Below the pieces are notes generated by a model, which was given only the letters and a program-made list of their open reading frames with translations, was not told the DNA's origin and did no database searches. Of a DNA stretch of 64,000 nucleotides, positions 29,066 to 37,909 are shown piece after piece; within the stretch, counting starts at the first letter, position 1; each line of letters opens with the position of its first letter. Origin of the DNA: JACKJK01 sp046159835 (GTDB taxonomy: Bacteria > Pseudomonadota > Alphaproteobacteria > Rhizobiales > Tepidamorphaceae); contig NZ_JBJXCY010000001.1 in the NCBI RefSeq assembly GCF_046159835.1, positions 124,001 to 188,000 of the forward strand, in the 5' to 3' direction. The translations under genes and the position numbers were made by a program.

Positions 29066-29899
29066 ATGTCCCCCACATCCCCGCTCAGCTTCGCCCGCGT
29101 GAATGGCGTCAATATCCATCACAAGCTGTTCACGCCGCCCGGTGGCGGAGACGACGGCAGGCCGGTTATTGTGCTGATCAACTCGCTGGGGACGGATTTC
29201 CGCATCTGGAACACGGTGATTGAGGCTATCGAGAACGACTGGCGCATCCTCGCCTATGACAAGCGCGGCCACGGCCTGTCGCAGGCCAAGCCGTTTCCCT
29301 ACGCGATGGACGATCACGTCGACGATCTTCTCGGCCTGCTCGATCATCTCGGCATCGACCGCGTCGTGGTCGCCGGCGTCTCCGTCGGCGGCATGATCTC
29401 GCTGGGGCTGCTGGCGCGCGCGCCGGGCCGGGTTGCCGGTGCGATGCTGTGCGACACCGGCCACAGGATCGGCACGCGGGAACTCTGGGATACCCGCATC
29501 GAGACGGCGATGGAACAGGGGCTGCACCCGCTGGCGCAAGGCACGCTGGAGCGCTGGTTCCCGGAACCCTTCCGCGAGCAGTATCCCGAACAGCTCGTCG
29601 GCTGGCGCGCCATGCTGACGCGCACCACGGCGGCAGGCTACGCGGGCACGTCTGCGGCGATCCGCGATGCCGATTTCACCGAGGCCGCGGGCCACGTCGC
29701 CGTGCCCGTTCTCTGCATCACCGGCGAACATGACATGGCAACCCCCACCGAACTTGGCCGCGAACTGGCCGGGCTGATTCCCGGTGCGGAATTCGCGCAG
29801 GTCGATGGCGCAGGGCATCTGCCGATGATCGACCAGTCCGCACAGCTCATCGAACTGATGGGCGGCTTCCTGAAAAAGTTCGAAAGCGGCGCTGCATGA
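29066..29899 (+). CDS. pcaD: 3-oxoadipate enol-lactonase PcaD
   Basis: This 277-residue alpha/beta hydrolase opens the enol-lactone to 3-oxoadipate in the protocatechuate branch of the beta-ketoadipate pathway. The nucleophile elbow is AGVSVGGMISLGLLA (serine), the oxyanion and cap region include LAYDKRGHGLSQAKPFPY, and the histidine is in QVDGAGHLPMIDQ. Length is close to PcaD (about 260). The assignment is strengthened by pcaB overlapping its stop. It begins 9 bp after glpK, so these unrelated genes may share a transcript. Confidence 0.88.
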   Translation: MSPTSPLSFARVNGVNIHHKLFTPPGGGDDGRPVIVLINSLGTDFRIWNTVIEAIENDWRILAYDKRGHGLSQAKPFPYAMDDHVDDLLGLLDHLGIDRVVVAGVSVGGMISLGLLARAPGRVAGAMLCDTGHRIGTRELWDTRIETAMEQGLHPLAQGTLERWFPEPFREQYPEQLVGWRAMLTRTTAAGYAGTSAAIRDADFTEAAGHVAVPVLCITGEHDMATPTELGRELAGLIPGAEFAQVDGAGHLPMIDQSAQLIELMGGFLKKFESGAA

Positions 29900-31233
29900 G
29901 CGTTTCGCCACTCGACTCCGCGCTGCATGTCGGCGGGTTGAACGATCCGCAGGTTTCCCAACTTTTTTCCGACGATGCGCAGATCGCGGCCATGCTGCGG
30001 GTCGAAGGTGCGCTGGCGCGCGCCCAGGGAGCGCTCGACATCATCCCGTCCGATTGCGCCAAGCGGATCGAGGAAGTCTGCGAGGCATGGTCCCCGGACC
30101 CGGGTAACTTTGCACCCGGTACCGCGCGCGACGGCGTTCCGGTGCCGGTGCTGGTGGCAGGCCTGCGCAAGGCGGTTGGCGAAGAGGCGGCCTCTTATGT
30201 TCATTTCGGCGCGACTTCGCAGGACATCGCCGACACGGCCTTCCTGTTGTCGTTGAAGAGCGCGCTCGACGTGGTCGGCACCCGCATGGACGAACTCGTC
30301 GCCATGCTGGCGAACCTTGCCGACGCGCACCGCCCGACGCTGTGCCTTGCGCGAACGCGCGGGCAGGCGGCGGTGCCGACTGTCTTCGGTCTGAAAGCCG
30401 CCAACTGGCTGGCCCCGATTGCGTTCGCCCGCGACGAGATGGACCCCGCCCGCGAGAACGTGCTGGCCGTCTCGCTCGGTGGCGCGGCGGGCACCATGTC
30501 CGCGCTCGGTCCTGCTGCCTTTGAAACCGCAGCGGCCATGGCCCGCATCCTGCGGCTCGGCGAGCCGGCCGCTCCATGGCATGCCCAGCGCGAGCGCATG
30601 GCCGGCATCGCCAACTGGGCGGCGATGGCCTGCGGTGCATTCGGCAAGATGGGCGCCGACATGATGGTGCTGGCGCAGGGCGAGGTTGGCGAGATCGGCT
30701 TTGAAGGCGCTGGCGGGTCCTCCACCATGCCCAACAAGGCCAACCCGGTCTCGGCTGAACTTCTGGTCGCGCTGGCAAACCATGCGTCAGCGCTGGCGTC
30801 TTCCGCGACCCATATGCAACTGGCCGCCAACGAGCGTGACGGTGCGGCATGGATGTTGGAATGGCTGACGCTGCCGCCGCTGGTCTGCGCTTGCGGGGCG
30901 GCTTCAGCCCGCGCGCTGGAAGCCGTTGGCGCGCTGCGCGTCGATGCAAGAAGGATGCGCGCCAATCTCGATGCGACGAACGGAACGGTGCTGGCGGAAG
31001 CCGCGACCTTTGCTCTGCTCGAAGCGGGCTACTCGCGGACAGAGGCCGCCGAACTGGTCAAGCGCGCCTGCAGGCAGGCAGGGCCGGCTGGCGGCCTGAT
31101 CGTCGTCCTGCGCGAACTTGTGCCGGGCAGGCGCATCGATTGGGACGCGCTGGAAAACCCGGCCAACGCCATCGGCCTCGCCGATGAACTGATCGACCGC
31201 ATCATCGCGGAAGCCGGAAGCGACGGCGACTGA
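29896..31233 (+). CDS. pcaB: 3-carboxy-cis,cis-muconate cycloisomerase PcaB
   Basis: The 445-residue enzyme belongs to the fumarase/aspartase superfamily. It has the signature GGSSTMPNKANPVSAE (the flexible catalytic loop), VHFGATSQDIADTAF and ARTRGQAAVPTVFGLK. PcaB lactonises 3-carboxy-cis,cis-muconate, one step ahead of PcaC and PcaD. Homologous adenylosuccinate lyases lack the context seen here: a four-base overlap with pcaD and a nearby pobA. Its stop lies 9 bp from the pobA stop on the opposite strand. Confidence 0.9.
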   Translation: MSVSPLDSALHVGGLNDPQVSQLFSDDAQIAAMLRVEGALARAQGALDIIPSDCAKRIEEVCEAWSPDPGNFAPGTARDGVPVPVLVAGLRKAVGEEAASYVHFGATSQDIADTAFLLSLKSALDVVGTRMDELVAMLANLADAHRPTLCLARTRGQAAVPTVFGLKAANWLAPIAFARDEMDPARENVLAVSLGGAAGTMSALGPAAFETAAAMARILRLGEPAAPWHAQRERMAGIANWAAMACGAFGKMGADMMVLAQGEVGEIGFEGAGGSSTMPNKANPVSAELLVALANHASALASSATHMQLAANERDGAAWMLEWLTLPPLVCACGAASARALEAVGALRVDARRMRANLDATNGTVLAEAATFALLEAGYSRTEAAELVKRACRQAGPAGGLIVVLRELVPGRRIDWDALENPANAIGLADELIDRIIAEAGSDGD

Positions 31234-31242
31234 CGCTGCCTC

Positions 31243-32412
31243 TCAGAACGGCAGCCCGACGTAGTTTTCGGCAAGCGACTTCTGCGCAGCTTCCGACCCG
31301 CTGAGATAGTCCAGTTCGGCAAGCTGCACCCGCGCGCCGAAGGCGTCGTCGTCGTGAAACCGGTGCAGCATCGACGTCATCCACCACGAGAACCGCTCCA
31401 CCTTCCAGACGTGACGTAGGCGTTCGGCGGAATAGTTGTCGGCGAGGCTGGGGTCACCGTCCTTGATGAGCGCGGTCAGCGCGCGCGACAGCACCAGCGC
31501 ATCGGCAGAGGCGAGGTTCAGTCCCTTCGCGCCGGTCGGCGGCACGATATGCGCGGCATCGCCCGCAAGGAACAGCCGCCCGTGCCGCATCGGCTCGGCG
31601 ACGAAGCTGCGCAGCGGCGCGATGCTCTTTTCGATGGACGGGGCGCGCTGCATGCGCTCGGCTGCCTCCGGTCCGAGGCGCACGGCGAGTTCGTCCCACA
31701 CCCGCTCGTCGCTCCATTCGTTCAGGTCCGCATCGATCGGGCACTGGATGTAATAGCGGCTGCGCTTCGCCGACCGCATGCTGGCGAGCGCGAACCCGTT
31801 CTCGTGGTTCGCGTAGATCAGTTCGGGCGAGCACGGCGCCACATCGGCAAACAGCCCCAGCCAGCCGAACGGGTAGACCCGCTCAAAGGTGCGGCGGATA
31901 TCGTCAGGAATCTGTTTGGCGGCGATGCCGTGGAACCCGTCGCAGCCCGCGACATAATCGCAGGTGATCTCGCCGCGCTGTCCGTTCTGCTCGTAGGTGA
32001 TGCGGACCGGGCCATCCGCGATGTCTTCCATCGCGATCACTTCGGCCTCGTAGAGCGTCGGCGCGCCGTCCCCGGCGCGTGCTTCCATCAGGTCTCGGGT
32101 GACTTCGGTCTGCCCGTAGACGATCACCTGTTTCCCCGTGTGTCGGGTGAGGTCGATATGAAAGCGGTCGTTGCCGGCGACGATGTCGAACCCGTCGTGG
32201 AACAGCCCGTCGCGCTTCAGCCGGGCATCGCACTGGGCTTCGTCCAGCGCGCGCACGGACGCGCCGTCGAGCACGCCGGCGCGGATGCGCGACAGCACGT
32301 AGTCACCGGATCGGCGCTCGAGAATGATGGTGTCGATTCCCTGGAGATGCAGCAGTCGCCCCAGCAGAAGGCCCGCAGGTCCCGCCCCGATGATTCCCAC
32401 CTGGCTGCGCAT
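31243..32412 (-). CDS. pobA: 4-hydroxybenzoate 3-monooxygenase PobA
   Basis: The 389-residue FAD/NAD(P)H monooxygenase hydroxylates 4-hydroxybenzoate to protocatechuate. It has the N-terminal FAD motif GIIGAGPAGLLLGRLLHLQG, the DG motif in YVAGCDGFHG and the GD motif in LFLAGDAAHIVPPTGAKGLN. Length matches PobA (about 390-394). The start is set at ATG 32412; 11 further in-frame codons upstream lack homology. No pobR-like regulator is adjacent. It produces the substrate of the protocatechuate pathway whose enzymes PcaB and PcaD converge on it. Confidence 0.94.
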   Translation of the reverse strand: MRSQVGIIGAGPAGLLLGRLLHLQGIDTIILERRSGDYVLSRIRAGVLDGASVRALDEAQCDARLKRDGLFHDGFDIVAGNDRFHIDLTRHTGKQVIVYGQTEVTRDLMEARAGDGAPTLYEAEVIAMEDIADGPVRITYEQNGQRGEITCDYVAGCDGFHGIAAKQIPDDIRRTFERVYPFGWLGLFADVAPCSPELIYANHENGFALASMRSAKRSRYYIQCPIDADLNEWSDERVWDELAVRLGPEAAERMQRAPSIEKSIAPLRSFVAEPMRHGRLFLAGDAAHIVPPTGAKGLNLASADALVLSRALTALIKDGDPSLADNYSAERLRHVWKVERFSWWMTSMLHRFHDDDAFGARVQLAELDYLSGSEAAQKSLAENYVGLPF

Positions 32413-32582
32413 GTTTGCCGTCTCCCCGGCCGTCTTCTTGTGCAAACACTTTCGCCGAGACGGCTAGAAAACGCCAGAGATTGGGCGGGCCTTGCCAATG
32501 CAACTTTCCGCCATAAAACCAAGAGAAGGTTGCCGAAAATTGCGCTGAAGCCCGCAATCGCTGACTAATCATTTCCTTTCGC

Positions 32583-32598
32583 TACGTACTTTTACGTA
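32583..32598. promoter_or_regulatory. double TACGTA palindrome upstream of the exported-protein operon
   Basis: TACGTACTTTTACGTA holds two self-complementary TACGTA boxes with a 4-bp spacer, so it is a direct and an inverted repeat at once. It lies about 94 bp ahead of the ATG at 32692, in the divergent region shared with pobA. It looks like a regulator binding site; the regulator is unknown. Confidence 0.45.
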
Positions 32599-32691
32599 TG
32601 GCGTGCAGGTTGTGCCGCCATGATCTCGTAGCGTAAGCTCCCGTCAGCGGGGGCACCACGACCGGGAAACCGGCCAACGGTGAGGAAGGCC

Positions 32692-34683
32692 ATGAGAGGG
32701 ATTTCCGCGAAGCGGATCACCTCGGCGCGGCAAGCGGGATGCACCTTGCGTTCCATCGGGCTTGTCGCGGCGTTTGCCACAGCGGCACTAATCAGCACTT
32801 CAGGTTCAATCGAGGCACAGGAAGGCGACGAGTGGGAAGGGATCATGTATCCCGGCCAGCTTGTCACGACCGGCTTTCCGGGAACCCACGTTCCCGGCGG
32901 CGAGGTGCCGCCCGGCCCTGAAATGATCGACGAAACCTTCATCGATACGCAGCGCGCCGCGGTGCGGATCATCGACGTGTCCTTCCCCGAGGACCCGCCG
33001 AGCGGTCAGCAACTCGATGCGCCGACGATGTTCGAGGTCCCCGTCGCCGATACCGGGCTTGTGTTCGGCACCGCGATGGATGACCTGAAATATCCCAACA
33101 TCTACGTCACGGCGACGTCGGCCTTCGGCCTGCACATCGTGCTGCCGGACGCTGACGACGACACCCGCCCCGAAAGGCTGATGAACGGTGCGCCCGGCGC
33201 GCAGTTCATGGAAGGCCAGTGGGGCGCAGCCGACCCCGCAGGCGGGCCCGGCTCGGTCTGGAAGATCGACGGGCGCACCGGCGAGGTGACGCTGTTTGCC
33301 AACATCGCGCTGGAAGGCTTCGCCAATACCGGCGCCGGTCTCGGCAACATCGCCTTCAGCTCGCGGCACGGCTCTTTCTACGTGTCCGACCGCGACACCG
33401 GCACCATCCATCGCCTCAACCGCAACGGCGAGGAGCAGGACACCTTCGATCATGGTGTGGCCGGCCGCAACGCGGCGGGCATGAGCCCGCGCCCGTTCGA
33501 TTCCTCCAGGCGTCTCGACATCGCCGACGGTGCGTTCGATGCAACCGATTCCGGCACCTGGATGCTGCCCGACGCGCGCCGCCGTGTCTGGGGCCTCGCC
33601 GTTCATGGCGGGCGCCTCTACTACGCGGTGGCTGCCGGTCCGCAGATCTGGTCTGTCGGTCTCGCGAAGGATGGCAGCTTCGGCGACGATCCGCGCTGGG
33701 AGGTCGACGTACCGCCCGCGCCGCGTCCGTTCGAAATTTCCGACATCGTGTTCGATCCGCAGGGCCGCATGATCCTGGCCCAGCGCGGTACGGAGACCGG
33801 CGGATACGACTACAAGACCTTCGCCGAGGAAGGCGAGGCGCGTGTCATCCGCTTCGTACTCGAAGACCCCGACGATCCGGCAACGGAGTCCCGCTGGGTC
33901 GAGGCGCCGGACGAATATGCCATCGGCTTCCGTGGTGATCTGCGCAACGCCAATGGCGGCGTGACGATCAACTACGACTACACCTCCGACAACTACCTCA
34001 ACACGGCTGCCTGCGGCGGCTACCTGTGGTCAACCGGCGAGCAGCTTCGCAACCCGGAAGCAGCCGCCATGCAGGACGCGCTGCGTCCCGGGGGCGCGCT
34101 GGAGATCGACGGTCTGCAAGGCAACGACCTGCGCCTCGTGAAGCCGCAGAACGTGCCGCCCTTCACCGCCTACTACGCCGATTTCGACGGCGAGACGGGC
34201 GTTGGCGACACCTTCGGCCACATGGGCGACGTGGAAGCCTTCCGTGTCTGCGAGGGCGCGTTCCGCCCGCCGGTGGACTTCGGCGGCGATCCCGTTCCCC
34301 GTGACCGCGCCTGCCTGACGCTGGAGCGTCGCTGGAGCTGCGATGTCGGCCCCGACGGACGCTACTACCGCCTCTATGTCCGCAACCGTTCGAGCCTGCC
34401 GCTCGACCAGGTGCAGACGACGACGCCGACGCCCGGCTTCTCGGTGCTGCCGCGCCGCCAGCCGCTTGGCGACGGAAACCTCACGGTTGCGGTCGACGGA
34501 CCGCCCGGAGACGCGTTCGAAATGGACGTCTGCGTCTTCCGTGGCGCGGACGCGGCTGCCGGAGGCACGTTCCCGTGCTGCAAGGCGACCATCGTCGACG
34601 TCTATCCGGAAGTCCTCTGCGAGGGACCGGACGGCGGCATCTTGTCAGACGAAGAGCTTGAAGCTCTGTGGCTTGGGGAGTGA
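32692..34683 (+). CDS. large exported protein with a beta-propeller-like core, unknown function
   Basis: The 663-residue protein has a long N-terminal export signal (residues 1-44; hydrophobic LVAAFATAALISTSG, cleavage near SIEAQ). A middle part has NHL/SMP-30-like propeller phrases such as GSVWKIDGRTGEVTLFANI, GNIAFSSRHGSFYVSDRDTG and GLAVHGGRLYYAVAAG. The C-terminal 130 residues contain paired cysteines (RACLTLERRWSCDVGPDG, MDVCVFRG, FPCCKA). I recognise no named family. AGGAAG precedes the ATG. Its stop overlaps the next gene (TGATG), so both products should be made together and probably act at the cell surface. Confidence 0.65.
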   Translation: MRGISAKRITSARQAGCTLRSIGLVAAFATAALISTSGSIEAQEGDEWEGIMYPGQLVTTGFPGTHVPGGEVPPGPEMIDETFIDTQRAAVRIIDVSFPEDPPSGQQLDAPTMFEVPVADTGLVFGTAMDDLKYPNIYVTATSAFGLHIVLPDADDDTRPERLMNGAPGAQFMEGQWGAADPAGGPGSVWKIDGRTGEVTLFANIALEGFANTGAGLGNIAFSSRHGSFYVSDRDTGTIHRLNRNGEEQDTFDHGVAGRNAAGMSPRPFDSSRRLDIADGAFDATDSGTWMLPDARRRVWGLAVHGGRLYYAVAAGPQIWSVGLAKDGSFGDDPRWEVDVPPAPRPFEISDIVFDPQGRMILAQRGTETGGYDYKTFAEEGEARVIRFVLEDPDDPATESRWVEAPDEYAIGFRGDLRNANGGVTINYDYTSDNYLNTAACGGYLWSTGEQLRNPEAAAMQDALRPGGALEIDGLQGNDLRLVKPQNVPPFTAYYADFDGETGVGDTFGHMGDVEAFRVCEGAFRPPVDFGGDPVPRDRACLTLERRWSCDVGPDGRYYRLYVRNRSSLPLDQVQTTTPTPGFSVLPRRQPLGDGNLTVAVDGPPGDAFEMDVCVFRGADAAAGGTFPCCKATIVDVYPEVLCEGPDGGILSDEELEALWLGE

Positions 34684-37559
34684 TGACGATGCTTGAAGCT
34701 TTCGTTTTCTCCGCCCGCAACTCGAAGGCACGCGTCTTTGCTGCCCTTGCGTTCGCACTCGCCTTCGTCCTGTCCGCGCTGTCTGTTCAGCAGGCGCGTG
34801 CGGCGGACGAGATCGCCGGCTCCTTCACGCAGTCGGCAACCTATGACTGCCGCACCAACACGGTGCGCTACGACATCAAGGTGACTATCCCGCCCGAAAT
34901 CCAGGCCGCTGTTCAGGCCGAGGGTGGGGGTCAGCTCGTGTTGCAGATCACCAGCGACCTGCCTGTCGGCCTGAAGTGGATTTCTTCCACCATGGTTGCG
35001 GACGGGATCGGTTTGGGTGCTGGCGGCGACGTCATCGAGAGCCGTCTGCGCGACAGCGACCGGCTGAATTCCAACCGGATCGCTCTGCTTCCAGTGGATG
35101 CCAATGGCGACGGTGACGTCGGCACCATCCACCTGACCGGCATCGCCGAGGTGCAGCCGGGCATGCCCCTGCCGCACACCTTCGCCCACAAGGCGAACCT
35201 CGACGTGCTCATCCATTCCGGTGGCGGGTTCATCGACTATGCGCTGGGCCTGGAATCCGAGCCGCCCGGTGGCGGTCTCGGCACCATCACCAAGACCGGC
35301 ACGCCGACCGAGGTCACCGTTGACCCCGACGCCTGCGTGCCCGACCCGGCCGACCCCGGTCGCCCGGATCGCGGCGATGCCTGCCTGTCCGGCAACGCGG
35401 TCGTCTATTGCGGCGAGAAGGACGGCGAATACACGGTCATCGTCTCCGGCGAGACCACCTCGACCGACTTCGTCGTCGTCTCGGTGCTGACGCCGGGCGT
35501 CTCCATCGACGTGATGGGTTCGCTGGAAACAGAGGTCGCGGTCCCGGCCATCGCCGGAACCTACTACACCGAACTCGCCATCGTCGGTGCGACGCCGGGC
35601 AGCGCCATCACGCTGTCGGTCGATGGCGGCGGTGATGTCGGCGTGGTCGAGGATCTGCCGGACGGCTTCGCCCTGTGCTGCTCGACGGAACTGGTCGTCG
35701 TCATTCCGCCGGAATGCGAGGACCGTCCCGGCGGCGACCCCGACCCGCAGTCGGACTGGGATCTTGAACTTGAGAAGATCTACAACGGCCAGGGTCCGTG
35801 CAATGGCGGCGAGGCATGCGACTTCAAGATCCGCGTCACCAATCTCGGCCCCGATCCCCACAAGGGTGACATCAAGGTCGTGGATTCGGCGGAAGGAAAG
35901 CCGTTCGTCTTCGCTCCCGTGATCGCACCCGCCCCGTGGGCCTGCGTGGGCGACGAGACCATGCTGGAATGCACCTACCCGGATGCGGACCTGCCGGTGA
36001 ACGGTTTCGTCGAACTCCCCGTTCGGGTCATCTCCACCCTGAAGAAGCTGGGCCCTGTCGAGGTGGAGAACTGCGCCGAGATCGACCAGCGCCCCGGCAG
36101 CAAGGACAACAACGCGTCCAACGACGAGGATTGCGCCAAGTCCCCGATGCCGCTTCAGGACGGACCCGACGACAAGGTGCCGCCGCCGCAGCCGGACCCG
36201 GAACCCGATCCGGAGCCGCAGGCCGACCCGAAGAAGGATCTGTCGATCCGCAAGGTCGCGCCCGGTAGCTGCCAGGCCAATGGTGACTGCACGTTCACGC
36301 TGACCGTGCGCAACGAGAGCCAGGACGAATACAATGGCGACCTGGTCATCTCCGACGTCCCCGCCGGTCCCGGCATCACCTATGAAGGCCACTCGCCTTC
36401 GGACTGGGATTGCGTGCAGGCCAGCAACGGCATCGCGTGCAGCCGTCCCGACACGGTCCTCGCCCCCGGCGAGTCAGTGTCGTTGGCTGTGACGCTGGGC
36501 GTGCCCAACAACACGACCCTGCGTCGCGATGGCCTTGAGAACTGTGGCTATCTCGGTGGCGAGGCCGCAGGCAGCGTGCGCTCCGGCGCCGATACCCGGG
36601 CCGTCCAGCAGGCACTCGACGAGCTTGGATACGATCCCGGCCCGGTCGATGGCCTGTATGGCGGCCAGACGGCAGCTGCCCTGCGGCGGTTCCAGGAAAA
36701 CAACGGCCTGCCCGTGACCGGCACCATCACGCCGGACACGCTGGACCGCCTGGGCCTGACCGGTGACGATAGCCTTTCGGCACCGTTCGTCGACGACTTT
36801 GCCGACGACAATGCCTACTGTGTTACCACCAAGGTCACCGCTCCGCCCGCGCCCAAGTGCGACGCCGGCGAAACGCTGAAGAACGGCCAGTGCGTCTCGG
36901 TCTGTAAGCGCGGCACCGAATGGCGCAACGGCCGCTGCCGGCCCGTCGTGGTCAACTGTCCTTCGGGGCAGGAGTACCGCAACGGTCGTTGCCGCGACAT
37001 CGTGGTCAAGTGCCCGCCCGGAACCGAGTTCCGCAACGGTCGCTGCCGCACGGTCCGTGTCGACTGCCCCGCCGGCCAGGAATTGCGCAACGGTCAGTGC
37101 CGTCCAATCGTCTGCCCCCGTGGGCAGCGGCTGGTCAACGGCCGGTGCGTGCCCATCCTGGTCTTCTGCAAGCCTGGCGAGACCCTGATCAACGGTAAGT
37201 GCGTGAAGCCGCAGATCTGCCCGCCGGGCACCCAGATGCGCAACGGCAAGTGCCGCCCGATCCGCATCACGTGTCCGCGTGGTCAGCAGTTGGTGAACGG
37301 CCGGTGCCGTCCGATCGTGATCACCTGCCCGCCGGGGACCCAGATGCGCAACGGCAAGTGCCAGCCGATCCGCATCACCTGCCCGCGTGGTCAGGAACTT
37401 CGCAACGGTCGGTGCCGCCCGGTTCGCACGGGTCCCTCGGAGATCAACCCGCAGCAGACGCGTCCGATCATCTGCAAGCGCGGGGAGACCCTGGTGAACG
37501 GTCGCTGCGTGCGAGCACAGATCCGGATCCCGAACATCGGGACGATCCAGATCCAGTGA
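34683..37559 (+). CDS. exported protein with DUF11-like domains, a peptidoglycan-binding domain and 12 Cys repeats
   Basis: This 958-residue protein has a signal peptide (residues 1-42, ending QQARA). Two DUF11-like beta domains lie at about residues 358-450 (LEKIYNGQGPCNGGEACDFK) and 516-610 (LSIRKVAPGSCQANGDCTFT). A PG_binding_1 domain follows at about 632-695 (AVQQALDELGYDPGPVDGLY). The C-terminal array (about 726-942) has 12 copies of C-[PK]-x-G-x3-x-N-G-x-C, and the protein ends IPNIGTIQIQ. It should be anchored to peptidoglycan, with a disulfide-rich arm. No enzyme motif is seen. It is coupled to the preceding exported gene and followed by a strong terminator. Confidence 0.75.
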   Translation: MTMLEAFVFSARNSKARVFAALAFALAFVLSALSVQQARAADEIAGSFTQSATYDCRTNTVRYDIKVTIPPEIQAAVQAEGGGQLVLQITSDLPVGLKWISSTMVADGIGLGAGGDVIESRLRDSDRLNSNRIALLPVDANGDGDVGTIHLTGIAEVQPGMPLPHTFAHKANLDVLIHSGGGFIDYALGLESEPPGGGLGTITKTGTPTEVTVDPDACVPDPADPGRPDRGDACLSGNAVVYCGEKDGEYTVIVSGETTSTDFVVVSVLTPGVSIDVMGSLETEVAVPAIAGTYYTELAIVGATPGSAITLSVDGGGDVGVVEDLPDGFALCCSTELVVVIPPECEDRPGGDPDPQSDWDLELEKIYNGQGPCNGGEACDFKIRVTNLGPDPHKGDIKVVDSAEGKPFVFAPVIAPAPWACVGDETMLECTYPDADLPVNGFVELPVRVISTLKKLGPVEVENCAEIDQRPGSKDNNASNDEDCAKSPMPLQDGPDDKVPPPQPDPEPDPEPQADPKKDLSIRKVAPGSCQANGDCTFTLTVRNESQDEYNGDLVISDVPAGPGITYEGHSPSDWDCVQASNGIACSRPDTVLAPGESVSLAVTLGVPNNTTLRRDGLENCGYLGGEAAGSVRSGADTRAVQQALDELGYDPGPVDGLYGGQTAAALRRFQENNGLPVTGTITPDTLDRLGLTGDDSLSAPFVDDFADDNAYCVTTKVTAPPAPKCDAGETLKNGQCVSVCKRGTEWRNGRCRPVVVNCPSGQEYRNGRCRDIVVKCPPGTEFRNGRCRTVRVDCPAGQELRNGQCRPIVCPRGQRLVNGRCVPILVFCKPGETLINGKCVKPQICPPGTQMRNGKCRPIRITCPRGQQLVNGRCRPIVITCPPGTQMRNGKCQPIRITCPRGQELRNGRCRPVRTGPSEINPQQTRPIICKRGETLVNGRCVRAQIRIPNIGTIQIQ
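36858..37515 (+). repeat. array of 12 short cysteine-bounded protein repeats
   Basis: Twelve units follow one pattern, for example CPSGQEYRNGRC, CPPGTEFRNGRC, CPRGQRLVNGRC, CKPGETLINGKC and CPPGTQMRNGKC. Linkers of 3 to 8 residues (RPIVI, RPIRIT) join them, except before the last unit, which follows an 18-residue linker. Two units are identical (CPPGTQMRNGKC), which points to recent duplication. Each has exactly two cysteines, so one disulfide per unit is likely. Confidence 0.85.
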
Positions 37560-37585
37560 TGCCGGATTGAGTGACGAGAACATCG

Positions 37586-37613
37586 GGCGGGCGCTTCGGC
37601 GCCCGCCTTTTTT
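37586..37613 (+). terminator. strong rho-independent terminator
   Basis: GGCGGGCGC and GCGCCCGCC are perfect 9-bp arms around the stable tetraloop TTCG, followed by six T residues. It lies 26 bp after the stop of the Cys-repeat protein. It ends the exported-protein operon just before the convergent FlhB-C-like gene. Confidence 0.93.
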
Positions 37614-37617
37614 CGTT

Positions 37618-37905
37618 CTAGCGCCGCTTGCGGGCCTGTTGCAGCACGAAGGAGATGACCTGCGCCACGGCGGCGTATAGTTCGTGCGGGATCGTCTCGT
37701 CGAGTTCCACCTGTGCCAGCGCCTCGGCGAGAACGGGGTTCTCCTCGATGTGGATGCCATGGGCCTTGGCGCTCTCGATGATGCGTCGCGCGGTCTCGCC
37801 GTGCCCCTTGGCAAGCACGGTCGGCGCATCGCCGGTTCCATGGTCGTAGCCGAGCGCCACCGCGAGATCGCGGCCGGTCGGGTCCTTGTCGCGAGAGCCA
37901 CTCAA
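37618..37905 (-). CDS. FlhB C-terminal domain homolog (FlhX/YscU-C-like)
   Basis: The 95-residue soluble protein matches the cytoplasmic C-terminal domain of FlhB/YscU export-switch proteins: DLAVALGYDHGTGDAPTVLAKG, ARRIIESAKAHGIHIEENPV and LAEALAQVELDETIPHELYA. The autocleavage motif NPTH is absent; PTGRDLAVAL stands at that place. It therefore resembles the stand-alone homologs (FhlB/FlhX) that can replace the cleaved fragment. The start is TTG at 37905 with GGGAGGG upstream, 4 bp after the stop of the FliK-like gene. No other flagellar genes are in the window. Confidence 0.8.
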   Translation of the reverse strand: MSGSRDKDPTGRDLAVALGYDHGTGDAPTVLAKGHGETARRIIESAKAHGIHIEENPVLAEALAQVELDETIPHELYAAVAQVISFVLQQARKRR

Positions 37906-37909
37906 TGTC

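Noticed and set aside
36170..36240. DPEPDPEPQADP-type linker as a separate small gene or repeat element
   Set aside because: It is the short acidic-proline linker between the two DUF11-like domains of the exported protein.
36858..37515. Repeat array resembling CRISPR spacing
   Set aside because: The regular units are in frame in one coding sequence, differ at third positions, and encode the Cys-bounded protein repeat; no cas genes are present.
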